Origin: Acanthosoma haemorrhoidale
Lineage: Eukaryota; Arthropoda; Insecta; Hemiptera; Acanthosomatidae
DNA length: 64,000 nucleotides
Direction: 5' to 3'
Assembly (NCBI GenBank): GCA_930367205.1
Contig: OV884009.1
Coordinates: forward strand, 124,690,639-124,754,638
The position numbers and the translations under genes are program-made. The notes beneath the pieces are model-generated. The model had not been told where the DNA came from. It saw nothing but the letters and a program-made list of their open reading frames with translations, and ran no database searches. Positions 15,405 to 23,999 of this stretch are shown in pieces; within the stretch, counting starts at the first letter, position 1, and the number at the start of each line of letters is the position of its first letter.

Positions 15405-16430
15405 CTGAAGAATAAGGTTTAATACCGACGAAATTACCAATAATTGCTAGTGTGTGTTGGCAAAGACGCCCGCCTATATATAGCTAAAGAATAAGGTTCA
15501 ATATCAAAAAAATAACCAATAATAGCTAGTGTGTAGTAGCTAAGACGTATGCCTATATATAGCTAAAAATCAATATCATCAATATCGTTAAATTCACCGA
15601 TAATTGCTAGTGTGTGGTGGCAAAGACGAATTCATATTTGCAGCTAAATTAGAAGTCTTTATTAGAAGTGAAATTAGCTTCATTGCCGGCGTGCATTCGC
15701 AAAGACACTCTCCTATATATAGGTTCAGAATAAAGTTAAATTTCGACTAAATCGCCAATAATTGGTAGTTTGTAATTGAAAAGACGCATGCCTATATATA
15801 GCTAAAGAATAAGGTTCAATATGGACAATATCACCAATAATTGCTAGTGTGTGGTGGCCAAGACGCCCGCCGATATATAGCTAAAAAATAGGACTTTAAT
15901 ATAGTAATATATATTATAACTGATAGTGTGTAGTGGCCAAGACGTCTGCCTATATATAGCTAAAGAATAAGACTTTAATATAGTAATATATATTATAACT
16001 GCTAGCGTAGAATGGCAATGACGCATTCATATATGCAGCTAAATTAGACGACCTCATTATATGTGAAATTAGCATAATTGCCGGCGTGCATTGGCAAAGA
16101 CGCCATCCCATATATAGCTAAAGAATAAGGTTCAATATCGTCAAAATAACCAATAATTGCTAGTGTGTATTGGAAAATATGCAAGCCTATATATAGCTAG
16201 AGAATAAGGTTCAATATCGCCAATAATTTCTAGTGTGTAAAGGCAAAGACGCCATCATATATATAGCTAAGGAATAAGGTTCAATATCGAATGAATCACC
16301 AATAATTGCTAGTGTGTAGTGGCAAAGACGCCTGCCTTTATGTAACTAAAGAATAAGACTTCAATATCGTCTAAATCACCAATAATTGGTAGTGTGTAGT
16401 GGCAAAGATACCTGCCTATATATAGCTAAA
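15405..16430. repeat. Diverged monomeric satellite belt
   Basis: The same ~79-bp units continue, but the regular three-unit order is gone. Neighbouring units differ at many positions and some are shortened (for example 16202-16290). Landmarks are still readable: TATATATAGCTAAAGAATAAGG, GCTAGTGTGTAGTGG and GGCAAAGACGCC. The belt separates two internally homogeneous sectors, as expected where unequal exchange no longer homogenises copies. Confidence 0.85.
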
Positions 16431-16813
16431 GAAGAAGGTTCAATATCGACAATATTACCATAATTGCTAGTGTGTAGCGGCAAAGACGTCTGCCTATATA
16501 TAGCTAAAGAAGAAGGTTCAATATCGACCATATTACCATAATTGCGAGTGTGTAGCGGCAAAGACGTCTGCCTATATATAGCTAAAGAAGAAGGTTCAAT
16601 ATCGACAATATTACCATAATTGCTAGTGTGTAGCGGCAAAGACGTATGCCTATATATAGCTAAAGAAGAAGGTTCAATATCGACAATATTACCATAATTG
16701 CTAGTGTGTAGCGGCAAAGACGTCTGCCTATATATAGCTAAAGAAGAAGGTTCAATATCGACAATATTACCATAATTGCTAGTGTGTAGCGGCAAAGACG
16801 TCTGTCTATATAT
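16431..16813. repeat. Homogenised 78-bp satellite, left part
   Basis: About five nearly identical 78-bp units, each carrying GTGTGTAGCGGCAAAGACG, TATATATAGCTAAAGAAGAA and TCGACAATATTACCATAATT. The sector is split by the LTR element at 16814-22306 and resumes at 22307. Unit variants (GACGTATGCC at about 16642; GACC at 16526) keep register with variants beyond the insertion once 5497 bp (element plus duplicated target) is subtracted. Confidence 0.93.
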
Positions 16814-17031
16814 AGTTAAATATCTTCAAAGCACACAAGACTTTTTAAAAAGATTTATTTTGAATAACAAACATAAATGACATGGTAATATACAGATCTA
16901 ATCTAGCATAGTGACGGGCTAATGAGATACAATAGACTGACCTCCTTCTCTGATTCTCACGGGGTTTAAATAAGAGTCAGCAAAGGGGTGATTCATAGTT
17001 CTTAGAATGTTAGCACGGGTGCACTATAACT
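16814..17031 (-). repeat. Element A 3' LTR
   Basis: 218 bp, AGTTA...TAACT. On the element strand it carries TATTTAAA (16965-16972), an Inr-like TCAGT and the polyadenylation signal AATAAA (16854-16859), so this copy should supply the RNA 3' end. The sequence reads the same as 22089-22306. Confidence 0.93.
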
Positions 17032-17040
17032 CCCCGCAGC
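17030..17040 (-). other. Element A polypurine tract
   Basis: Immediately upstream of the 3' LTR on the element strand is a short purine-rich stretch, GCGGGGA, running into the LTR start AGTTA. This is the expected place for plus-strand DNA priming. The tract is short and interrupted. Confidence 0.55.
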
Positions 17041-17086
17041 CTTAAGTTTTGAACTCTGCTCAAAACAAACATTTAATTTTTACATT

Positions 17087-18658
17087 TTAAAAACTTGATT
17101 TATACAATTTACTTAAAATTACTTTATGATCATCAATAGTAATAGGTGTTGTTGAAACCTTTACATTATTTAAAGGTAAATTTGAATTTTGGATCTTTTT
17201 ACAATTTCTTTTATAAATAAAAATGTTAATTAGTACAATGATTAGAATAATACATAATACAAAAGAATAATGATAAATATTAGCGTTGTCTACAAAGGAC
17301 AATATTTCTAATTCTGGTATAGTATAATTATTTGTTTCTAACATAGTTGTATTTAATATTACATTTTCATAAAATGGTTGTAAAATAGTGTTAAAATCAT
17401 GAGTATAAATTTTATTAAATTCTGGAAAGCAATCCTCCTTACTAATATTAATTAATCCTACATTTGGTAAAAATACAGTGTTATTATGACAATCTGTTAT
17501 TTTTTTAATATTTACAGTGATATATTGCTTAATATGATCTAAATATCTTATATTATTTTGATTACTTAATACTAGTTTACATTCTTTTAAATTTCCGTTA
17601 TGTACAATAGATGAAACACATTTTGATTCTGTTTTATTAAGATTTATACAGTAATAATTGTCAATAAAAATACAACTTCCTTGATAGAGAGTGGCTCCTT
17701 TTTGTAAGTAAAGATCAGTTTTTAAATCAATTTCGTAAATTGTCTGGTTTATAATTCTTGGTACTGATATCACAAAATATCCTTTATAGGATTCATCATG
17801 AATTGGTAATTTGATAAAAGTATGGATTATATTGTGATGAGTTGAACAAAAGATTTTACTATTTGTCCATAGAATTTCAGTATTATCTGAGATTAGTTTT
17901 ATGTTACTTGGTAGATTTTTTATTACATCAATCATTAAATTGGTGTGAACAATTCCAAGCTTACAAAATTCTAAAGATAAAGTTAAATCTTTAATTTTAT
18001 TTAATAAATGCATGATGTGAATATATAAGTCATAAGCTTTTTCATTTTGTCCTAGCGATTCGAAATTTTGTCTATTAATTATGAAATTTTTATTAATTGT
18101 TTTGATTTCATTCTGGTAATCCTCAATCAGACGTTTATTAATATTGACAGAATTTTCGATGTTATGTTCAATCTTATAATTATTTTGTTCTACATTTGAA
18201 ATTATTTTATCGTAGTATTCCTTGTCGTCATTATTCATATTACCTGTTATCCAACTAATAACATTACCTAGACCATTTATCAAGCCTCGTCTGTGACGAT
18301 TTTTAATATCTCTTTGTTGCATTAATTGAAATTGTTCAAAAACTTCGTTTGTTAAATCTTTTAGCAAATGATACATTTTATGTGATCTAAAGTTAGTAAC
18401 ATGATCTTCAATATTTATTATTTCTACTTCTAATAAACTTAAATTATAAAAATGATAAGTTTCATAATATTGATTAACTACTCTAATATTATTTACAGAA
18501 TAATGGAGAATTCCTGGAGAGTTAGTGAGATCTACTACTTTTATCGTCAGAATCTTCTGAAGATGAAGTATCAGAATTATTGACATGTAGTGAATCTTCA
18601 TCTGAAACAAAATGTTTCCTCTTTTTACGTTTGTTGGGTCTCCTAACGTTATCAACAT
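17087..18658 (-). CDS. env: Envelope glycoprotein (insect errantivirus / baculovirus F-like Env)
   Basis: 523 codons. A type I membrane fusion protein layout is visible: a short hydrophobic stretch near residues 25-35 as a weak signal-peptide candidate, a basic furin-type site RHRR at 121-124, then a Gly-rich hydrophobic segment starting GLINGLGNVISW as fusion peptide, a long coiled-coil-prone region (~140-240), several Cys and N-glycosylation sequons, one membrane segment (~465-482) and a ~41-residue tail starting KRNCKK. This matches the Env of gypsy-like errantiviruses, homologous to baculovirus F. The frame is complete, in a size range usual for the family. It overlaps the PR-IN ORF by 137 bp in another frame, so expression by splicing, as in gypsy, is likely; Met1 or Met25 may not be the true start. 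A truncated relative lies at 56560-56745. Confidence 0.88.
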   Translation of the reverse strand: MLITLGDPTNVKRGNILFQMKIHYMSIILILHLQKILTIKVVDLTNSPGILHYSVNNIRVVNQYYETYHFYNLSLLEVEIINIEDHVTNFRSHKMYHLLKDLTNEVFEQFQLMQQRDIKNRHRRGLINGLGNVISWITGNMNNDDKEYYDKIISNVEQNNYKIEHNIENSVNINKRLIEDYQNEIKTINKNFIINRQNFESLGQNEKAYDLYIHIMHLLNKIKDLTLSLEFCKLGIVHTNLMIDVIKNLPSNIKLISDNTEILWTNSKIFCSTHHNIIHTFIKLPIHDESYKGYFVISVPRIINQTIYEIDLKTDLYLQKGATLYQGSCIFIDNYYCINLNKTESKCVSSIVHNGNLKECKLVLSNQNNIRYLDHIKQYITVNIKKITDCHNNTVFLPNVGLINISKEDCFPEFNKIYTHDFNTILQPFYENVILNTTMLETNNYTIPELEILSFVDNANIYHYSFVLCIILIIVLINIFIYKRNCKKIQNSNLPLNNVKVSTTPITIDDHKVILSKLYKSSF

Positions 18659-20540
18659 GTGTTGTTAATTGCCTAGCGCCTTGGATTAACACATTTACTT
18701 TTCTGAATTTGTCTCTACTTTTAATCTTCGATTGAGTATCTTTGATAAATTCTTGATTTATTAATTCAGGTGGATCTTCCCGATTTTTATTTAATTTTTC
18801 TGTACGCTTTATCTTTTCTTCATTAATTTTTGTGTGAGCTAATTCATGCAAAAGTTGTAAATCTTTATGATACTTTTGTACGTATAGTTCTGTTATACTA
18901 ATATTTTTGTTGTTGTTATTTTCTTTTATAAATCCGAAAGTGATTTCATTGGGTGTTAATTTTAGATTGTTATTTAAGGTATTATTGTACGCAATAATTG
19001 CAAGTTTTAATTTTTGTTCAAATGAATAAGATTTTCTCTCATGCGAGATAAGTCTTAGTAATTCGCTTAGTGTTAAATGAACTCTATTTAATAATCCCAA
19101 AGAATTTGAGTGATTAGTGGATGTATAATGTAATAAAATATCATTGTGGTCACAAAATTGTTTAACTAAATTGTTTTTCATTTCTGTGCCTTGATCTAAT
19201 GAGATCTGTACTGGCGTAGGATAATGAGATAAATAATTTTGTAAACAATCACAAATATTGATTGCATTGTGTGTTGGAATAACTTGTGCGAACAATCTTT
19301 TTGAGAAAGTATCAACAGCAGTAAATATTATTTTCCTTTCATACTTCAAAATGTCAATCATTAATTCTCGAAAAGGTTTTTCTGGTGTTGGGGTTTGTTG
19401 AAATTTAGTTTTGATAGGTTTTCTATCATACTTTGATTTTTTACAAATTTCACATTTATTAATGTATTCTGTAATTTTGTCTTTCATATTGGGGAAATAA
19501 ACTTGTTTTTTTAATTTTTCAAAAGTTTCTAATATTCCACGATGTTTAGTTTTTCCTAAATGATAGTTTTCAATAGTTTCGCGTTGTTCATTTACATTTT
19601 CTACGTCATTGATAAAGTTAAAATAACGTTTTATTCTTACAGAAGGGAATTCGTTTTCTATTATATTTTGAATCTCTTTAAAGTATTCATCGTAAGTTTT
19701 TTCTAAAGTTTTTATGTTCGGTGAACAGAAAATTCCGTAAGTCTTGTCCGGTTCTACGATCTGGTAGAGTAGAGTTTGCAAGTCATCTTTCCTGTTAATG
19801 ATGAGTTCGTATCTTCTCTTGTTTCCAAATGGCTTAGAGAACTTCATGTCTTCTTTGTTTCCTCTAATGATAATAATTTGATTTTTTTCTACATTTATAC
19901 ATTTATCTGGTTCACATATCCAAGTTTGTTCATTGCTGGATTCTTGTGAATGAATAGTTTCTAGATCTGATTGATTTTCTGCATTTTCCGCTGTAGATGG
20001 AATATTTATTAATTCCTCCATAATTGCTTCATATTCTGTTGTTTTTTCAGCAGCTTCTTCTTGATTTTGTAATATGTCATCAATAAATACATCAATATCA
20101 ATATCTACATCATCAATATCCATATCCTCTGGTTCCGTTATCTCCGAATTTATGTGTTCGTGTCTTATAACATTTTTAATTTCATTAGTATCTTCGATAT
20201 GAAACATTTCGTCTCTTTCAAGTTTGTATTTTATTCCCATTATTTTTATTTCCATGTCTTCTAAATTTATATTAGTTTTTAACATTTTCATTGTTTCGTA
20301 CCCAAGTAAAATATCAAACCGTGAACTAATAGGATAAACTAAGAACTTTACTTCTTGATTAATTCCTATCAGATTTTGCAGGTTGAGGTTTACACTTTGT
20401 GTTCCTTCTGCTCGTCCTGTAGGGGTTTTTATCGCGAAGTTTTCTATGTTTATTTTAGCATCTTTCGGAATTGCTTGGGGACAAATATAATTTTTTGTTG
20501 CTCCTGTGTCAATTAACCATTTATTATTTTCTTTATCCAA
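18522..20540 (-). CDS. pol: Protease-integrase polyprotein (Pol without RT/RNase H)
   Basis: 672 codons from the first Met; the frame is open upstream to the frameshift site at 20630, so the product is probably Gag-Pol. Order: retropepsin-like protease with LIDTGATKNYI (D11-T12-G13) and FDILLGYETM (~75-84); an acidic linker (~125-200); the integrase zinc domain (H327, H333, C363, C366); and an RNase H-fold integrase core with D396 and D449. The third triad position, 36 residues after D449, is Asn485 in GLLNRVH where gypsy relatives have Glu. A basic/Ser-Asp-rich tail (~640-672) ends the ORF. No RT motif (YVDD-type) or RNase H motif (TDAS, EKEL) occurs. Element B has both between the same flanking segments, so the block was removed in frame, leaving residues ~120-140 as the approximate junction. 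The product could process Gag but not copy RNA. Confidence 0.9.
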   Translation of the reverse strand: MDKENNKWLIDTGATKNYICPQAIPKDAKINIENFAIKTPTGRAEGTQSVNLNLQNLIGINQEVKFLVYPISSRFDILLGYETMKMLKTNINLEDMEIKIMGIKYKLERDEMFHIEDTNEIKNVIRHEHINSEITEPEDMDIDDVDIDIDVFIDDILQNQEEAAEKTTEYEAIMEELINIPSTAENAENQSDLETIHSQESSNEQTWICEPDKCINVEKNQIIIIRGNKEDMKFSKPFGNKRRYELIINRKDDLQTLLYQIVEPDKTYGIFCSPNIKTLEKTYDEYFKEIQNIIENEFPSVRIKRYFNFINDVENVNEQRETIENYHLGKTKHRGILETFEKLKKQVYFPNMKDKITEYINKCEICKKSKYDRKPIKTKFQQTPTPEKPFRELMIDILKYERKIIFTAVDTFSKRLFAQVIPTHNAINICDCLQNYLSHYPTPVQISLDQGTEMKNNLVKQFCDHNDILLHYTSTNHSNSLGLLNRVHLTLSELLRLISHERKSYSFEQKLKLAIIAYNNTLNNNLKLTPNEITFGFIKENNNNKNISITELYVQKYHKDLQLLHELAHTKINEEKIKRTEKLNKNREDPPELINQEFIKDTQSKIKSRDKFRKVNVLIQGARQLTTHVDNVRRPNKRKKRKHFVSDEDSLHVNNSDTSSSEDSDDKSSRSH

Positions 20541-20587
20541 GAGCTGTGGTAAATTATTTAAAAAATTAACTTCGTCACTTATTTTAA

Positions 20588-21772
20588 TTACATTCGATCC
20601 GGTGGTTCTCCTTTGTTCGGACCTTGGTCTAAAAAATTATCTTTATTAGTTTCAAGTTGTTTTACTCTTTCAGTTAATATTCTAATTTGTTCATCTCTCT
20701 CATCCTCGGCGTAATGTACGCGATTAGAAACAGTTCTCATCGAAACCGTATTTGAATCATTTTGTTGTGGTGGATCTACTTTTTGTTGATTATTTCTCCA
20801 ATTTCCGGATGGAGGTTTATTAAAGAATCTATGTTGAGATTTTGGATCCCATGATTGATTATGAATAGGTTTTTGATAATTTTGTTGATTATTTGGGTAA
20901 TTGTGATAATTTGGTTGTGCATTTTGATAACTTTTATAATTTTGGTTTTGTTGATGTTGATAATCTTGTTTTTGTTCATGAGGTTGTTTTTGAAATTGTT
21001 TTTCATATTTATGTTTGTAATTTGGATCGAAATTTTTGCCTTTATAATTCGATTGGTGTGGTTGGTGGTGTTTGTCTTTTCGACTACCCGGACCGTACAC
21101 CCGATGCACAATGTGCGCAGCGTTATTTCTTAAGATTTCGTCAATATCTTCGATTGTCTCGAATTTAATATGATAAATAAAATCAGTAAGCGAGGGATGT
21201 AAATTATGAACGGTGTGATGTGATATCTGTTTGTCGTATCTTTCCATTTCCGACTGTTTATTCACTATTTCCGAGTCGGCATACACGCGAGCATATAAAT
21301 CGCATCTTTTCTTACCTAATCTTTCTAAGTAATCATGTGGGTTTTCGTTATGGTACGATTTAGTATTGAGTATTTCTGATATTAATTGCTCTCTCGTTCG
21401 CGTATCTTGATATTTACGTTTAAGGAATGTTAAAATTTCTGTCACACTAGTGAATTCCTTATCATAGGTTGCAATTTTTGCTTTTCCTTTTAGCTTAGTT
21501 AATAAAGTTAATACTAATTTTGAATGGTTTATATCTTTATATTGGTTATCATCTTTACAATATAAGTCATACACAAATTTTGTATTTCTAATAAAATCTA
21601 CTAATTGTAAAGGATCACCATCATATTCCGGAATTAATTTAAAATCATGATCTTTTATTTCCATAGCCATCTCTGAATTTGTATTTTCTAATAGTAATTG
21701 ATCAATATTATCTAGATTAAAAGTTGTATATACTTGTCTTAATTGGTTTAATCTATCCTGTAAATTTGACAT
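20588..21772 (-). CDS. gag: Gag structural polyprotein
   Basis: 394 codons, Met start shortly downstream of the 5' leader. The N-terminal two thirds (to ~235) is a helical gypsy-type capsid region, including LIPEYDGDPLQLVDFI and FLKRKYQDTRTREQLI, motifs shared with the broken gag of element B. It is followed by a low-complexity tract rich in Gln, Asn, His, Tyr and Lys (~236-320) that probably binds nucleic acid. There is no CCHC zinc knuckle, as in gypsy Gag. The C-terminal part contains TVSMRTV and a charged heptad-like helix before the stop. A -1 slip site lies 16 codons before the stop. Product role: particle assembly and RNA packaging. The frame has no breaks. Confidence 0.9.
   Translation of the reverse strand: MSNLQDRLNQLRQVYTTFNLDNIDQLLLENTNSEMAMEIKDHDFKLIPEYDGDPLQLVDFIRNTKFVYDLYCKDDNQYKDINHSKLVLTLLTKLKGKAKIATYDKEFTSVTEILTFLKRKYQDTRTREQLISEILNTKSYHNENPHDYLERLGKKRCDLYARVYADSEIVNKQSEMERYDKQISHHTVHNLHPSLTDFIYHIKFETIEDIDEILRNNAAHIVHRVYGPGSRKDKHHQPHQSNYKGKNFDPNYKHKYEKQFQKQPHEQKQDYQHQQNQNYKSYQNAQPNYHNYPNNQQNYQKPIHNQSWDPKSQHRFFNKPPSGNWRNNQQKVDPPQQNDSNTVSMRTVSNRVHYAEDERDEQIRILTERVKQLETNKDNFLDQGPNKGEPPDRM
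20630..20636 (-). promoter_or_regulatory. -1 ribosomal frameshift heptamer (TTTTTTA) at the gag-pol junction
   Basis: On the element strand, gag codons aaT TTT TTA give the X XXY YYZ heptamer T TTT TTA, the type used by HIV-1. Moving to -1 here opens directly into the protease frame with no stop before the D-T-G motif, about 40 codons on. The gag stop lies 42 nt downstream. I did not establish a downstream stimulatory stem. Confidence 0.75.
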
Positions 21773-22069
21773 ACAATAAACTTATAATTACTTATAATTA
21801 CCATCAAGTATGTTGTCTTCAGTGGAAAAATCTTCTTCCTTGGTGCTGCGAAGTCTCAACAAATAGTTTTGAAACTCGGGTGATAAGATTTGAAAATCTT
21901 CAGAAAGTTGAAAGATACCTCTGTAGTCGTGGAGAATGCTTGCTATACTTGTATACGCAGTGGCAATCTTCCTCAAGACGGAGAGAAGTAGTTATGCTGC
22001 TTGATTTCGGTATTACACACGATTCTAAGCTCCGCAAAGTTACTTTAAATACCTTCAAAATTCCTCCCA
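21773..22069 (-). other. Element A 5' leader
   Basis: About 300 bp between the primer binding site and gag ATG. It should hold packaging signals and the splice donor for env. A 62-codon frame at 21788-21976 shows no domain and I do not treat it as a gene. Confidence 0.6.
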
Positions 22070-22089
22070 AGTCCCACGTTCGGGCGCCA
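22070..22089 (-). other. Element A primer binding site (tRNA-Lys type)
   Basis: Element strand TGGCGCCCGAACGTGGGACT, starting at the last base of the 5' LTR. It is very close to the tRNA-Lys primer site of gypsy, with one extra base and a change near the distal end. One-base overlap with the LTR is typical of this group. Confidence 0.82.
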
Positions 22090-22306
22090 GTTAAATATCT
22101 TCAAAGCACACAAGACTTTTTAAAAAGATTTATTTTGAATAACAAACATAAATGACATGGTAATATACAGATCTAATCTAGCATAGTGACGGGCTAATGA
22201 GATACAATAGACTGACCTCCTTCTCTGATTCTCACGGGGTTTAAATAAGAGTCAGCAAAGGGGTGATTCATAGTTCTTAGAATGTTAGCACGGGTGCACT
22301 ATAACT
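22089..22306 (-). repeat. Element A 5' LTR
   Basis: 218 bp, reads the same as the 3' LTR. On the element strand it runs AGTTA...TAACT and carries the promoter elements listed separately. The adjoining ATAT at 22307-22310 duplicates 16810-16813. Confidence 0.93.
22211..22247 (-). promoter_or_regulatory. LTR core promoter (TATA-like plus initiator)
   Basis: TATTTAAA on the element strand (22240-22247) is followed 34 nt later by TCAGT (22211-22215), the arthropod initiator core. The spacing is close to that of a TATA/Inr promoter and would put the R region start within the LTR. Confidence 0.6.
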
Positions 22307-23094
22307 ATATAGCTAAAGAAGAAGGTTCAATATCGACAATATTACCATAATTGCTAGTGTGTAGCGGCAAAGACGTCTGCCTATATATAGCTAAAGAAGA
22401 AGGTTCAATATCGACAATATTACCATAATTGCTAGTGTGTAGCGGCAAAGACGTATGCCTATATATAGCTAAAGAAGAAGGTTCAATATCGACAATATTA
22501 CCATAATTGCTAGTGTGTAGCGGCAAAGACGTCTGCCTATATATAGCTAAAGAAGAAGGTTCAATATCGACAATATTACCATAATTGCTAGTGTGTAGCG
22601 GCAAAGACGTCTGCCTATATATAGCTAAAGAAGAAGGTTCAATATCGACAATATTACCATAATTGCTAGTGTGTAGCGGCAAAGACGTCTGCCTATATAT
22701 AGCTAAAGAAGAAGGTTCAATATCGACAATATTACCATAATTGCTAGTGTGTAGCGGCAAAGACGTATGCCTATATATAGCTAAAGAAGAAGGTTCAATA
22801 TCGACAATATTACCATAATTGCTAGTGTGTAGCGGCAAAGACGTCTGCCTATATATAGCTAAAGAAGAAGGTTCAATATCGACAATATTACCATAATTGC
22901 TAGTGTGTAGCGGCAAAGACGTCTGCCTATATATAGCTAAAGAAGAAGGTTCAATATCGACAATATTACCATAATTGCTAGTGTGTAGCGGCAAAGACGT
23001 CTGCCTATATATAGCTAAAGAAGAAGGTTCAATATCGACCATATTACCATAATTGCTAGTGTGTAGCGGCAAAGACGTCTGCCTATATGTAGCT
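22307..23094. repeat. Homogenised 78-bp satellite, right part
   Basis: About ten 78-bp units continuing the sector interrupted at 16813. The GACGTATGCC variant recurs at 22451 and 22763, exactly 312 bp (four units) apart, and again 312 bp from 16642 after removing the insertion: a four-unit higher-order period. The last unit degrades at TATATGTAGCTTTAG, where LINE sequence starts. Because 78 is a multiple of 3, the minus strand is open across many units (22305-23240), which is an artefact. Confidence 0.93.
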
Positions 23095-23179
23095 TTAGAA
23101 GAAGACTTTTTGTTTTTATTAAAAGACTTACTAGTAAACGACCATTTACGGTTCGACAGTACCATACTTACCGAACTGA

Positions 23180-23860
23180 TCACCCTGATGGAAGAGCTCG
23201 TGCAGGTACCGCTGTCATTGTTCATAATTCTATTTCTCATTTCATAGTGCCTTTGGTAACACCTGATTTCCTTCAGCCCGCTGCAGTGTCAATCAGCACC
23301 TTCCCTTTCCCCCTTACCCTAGCATCAGTGTACAGCCCTCCCAATAAATCCATTTCCGATTCCCAATTCATCTCCTTTCTAGACTCCATAGGACATTGTT
23401 TCCTTGTGGGTGGGGACTTTAATGCAAAGCACCAACACTGGGGGTCAAGATCCACGAATACACGCGGACGTGCTTTGCTGTCTGCACTCACAGGGAAACA
23501 TTGCTCCACGATCTCTCCTGACACAGCCGCCTATTGGCCATCAGATCCCAACCGAAATCCAGATCTCCTAGACTTCTTCGTCTACAATAGTTTAGGAACA
23601 CTAAACTATTCACTCAAGCGCCTCAATGACCTCTCCTCCGATAATAGCCCTTTATTACTAACCATTTCCCTAAGACCAATTCACAAACTACCTTCTCCTT
23701 CATTTATTAGGGGCCCAGTCGATTGGGACCACTTCCGCCAGCTTCTTACAGGCTCCATTGACCTCAAAGTGTCCCTGAAAACATCCCAAGACCTAGACGA
23801 TGCAGTGCATTCTTTCACTACTCTGGTCCAGGGGTCGGCTTAGGAGGCATAGTCACCCTA
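23180..23860 (+). pseudogene. LINE endonuclease (APE-like) fragment
   Basis: The longest open piece is 23247-23843. Readable motifs are a GTAVIVHNSI-like strand just upstream in another frame, SVYSPP, FLVGGDFNAKHQHWGS (the GDFNAKH catalytic block), RGRALLSAL and YWPSDPNRNPDLLDFFV (the PDxLDF block). This is the usual order in Jockey-clade endonucleases, which nick target DNA. The N-terminal catalytic part is missing and a frameshift lies near 23240. Confidence 0.8.
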
Positions 23861-23999
23861 TCGTCACCCAAAAATTCACAATCATAATCGTTTACCTCAG
23901 CATCTCAAAGACCTAATCGAATCCAAACGCCGTTCCAGAACAGTATGGCAAAGATCCCGACATCCTGCTGATCGCCACTCATACAATCAGTACTGCAGA

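Larger units (their letters stand above)
16814..22306 (-). mobile_element. Element A: gypsy-type LTR retroelement with env, lacking RT and RNase H
   Basis: A 5493-bp element bounded by 218-bp direct repeats that begin AGTTA and end TAACT, the ends usual for gypsy/errantivirus LTRs. It lies on the minus strand: 5' LTR 22089-22306, tRNA-Lys-like primer site, gag, PR-IN ORF, env, purine-rich tract, 3' LTR 16814-17031. Flanking ATAT at 16810-16813 and 22307-22310 is the 4-bp target duplication, and removing the element restores an uninterrupted satellite unit. I found no difference between the LTRs by eye, so the insertion is young. Typical gypsy elements are ~7-7.5 kb; the shortfall matches the missing reverse transcriptase and RNase H. 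Gag, PR-IN and env frames are all open, so the copy is not decayed. Confidence 0.93.

Noticed and set aside
16376..16795. 139-codon repetitive frame
   Set aside because: Same artefact from the 78-bp satellite.
1..16813. CRISPR-like direct repeats
   Set aside because: The entire unit repeats with no unique spacers, in a eukaryotic satellite context.
20776..21168. Frames overlapping the Gag low-complexity region on both strands
   Set aside because: Shadows of the biased codon composition of the Gln/Asn-rich tract in gag; the same occurs at 61635-61951 in element B.
22305..23240. 311-codon minus-strand frame made of 26-residue repeats
   Set aside because: The repeat unit is 78 bp, a multiple of 3, so any open unit gives a long open frame. 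The residues merely translate the satellite, and there is no start context or other sign of a gene.
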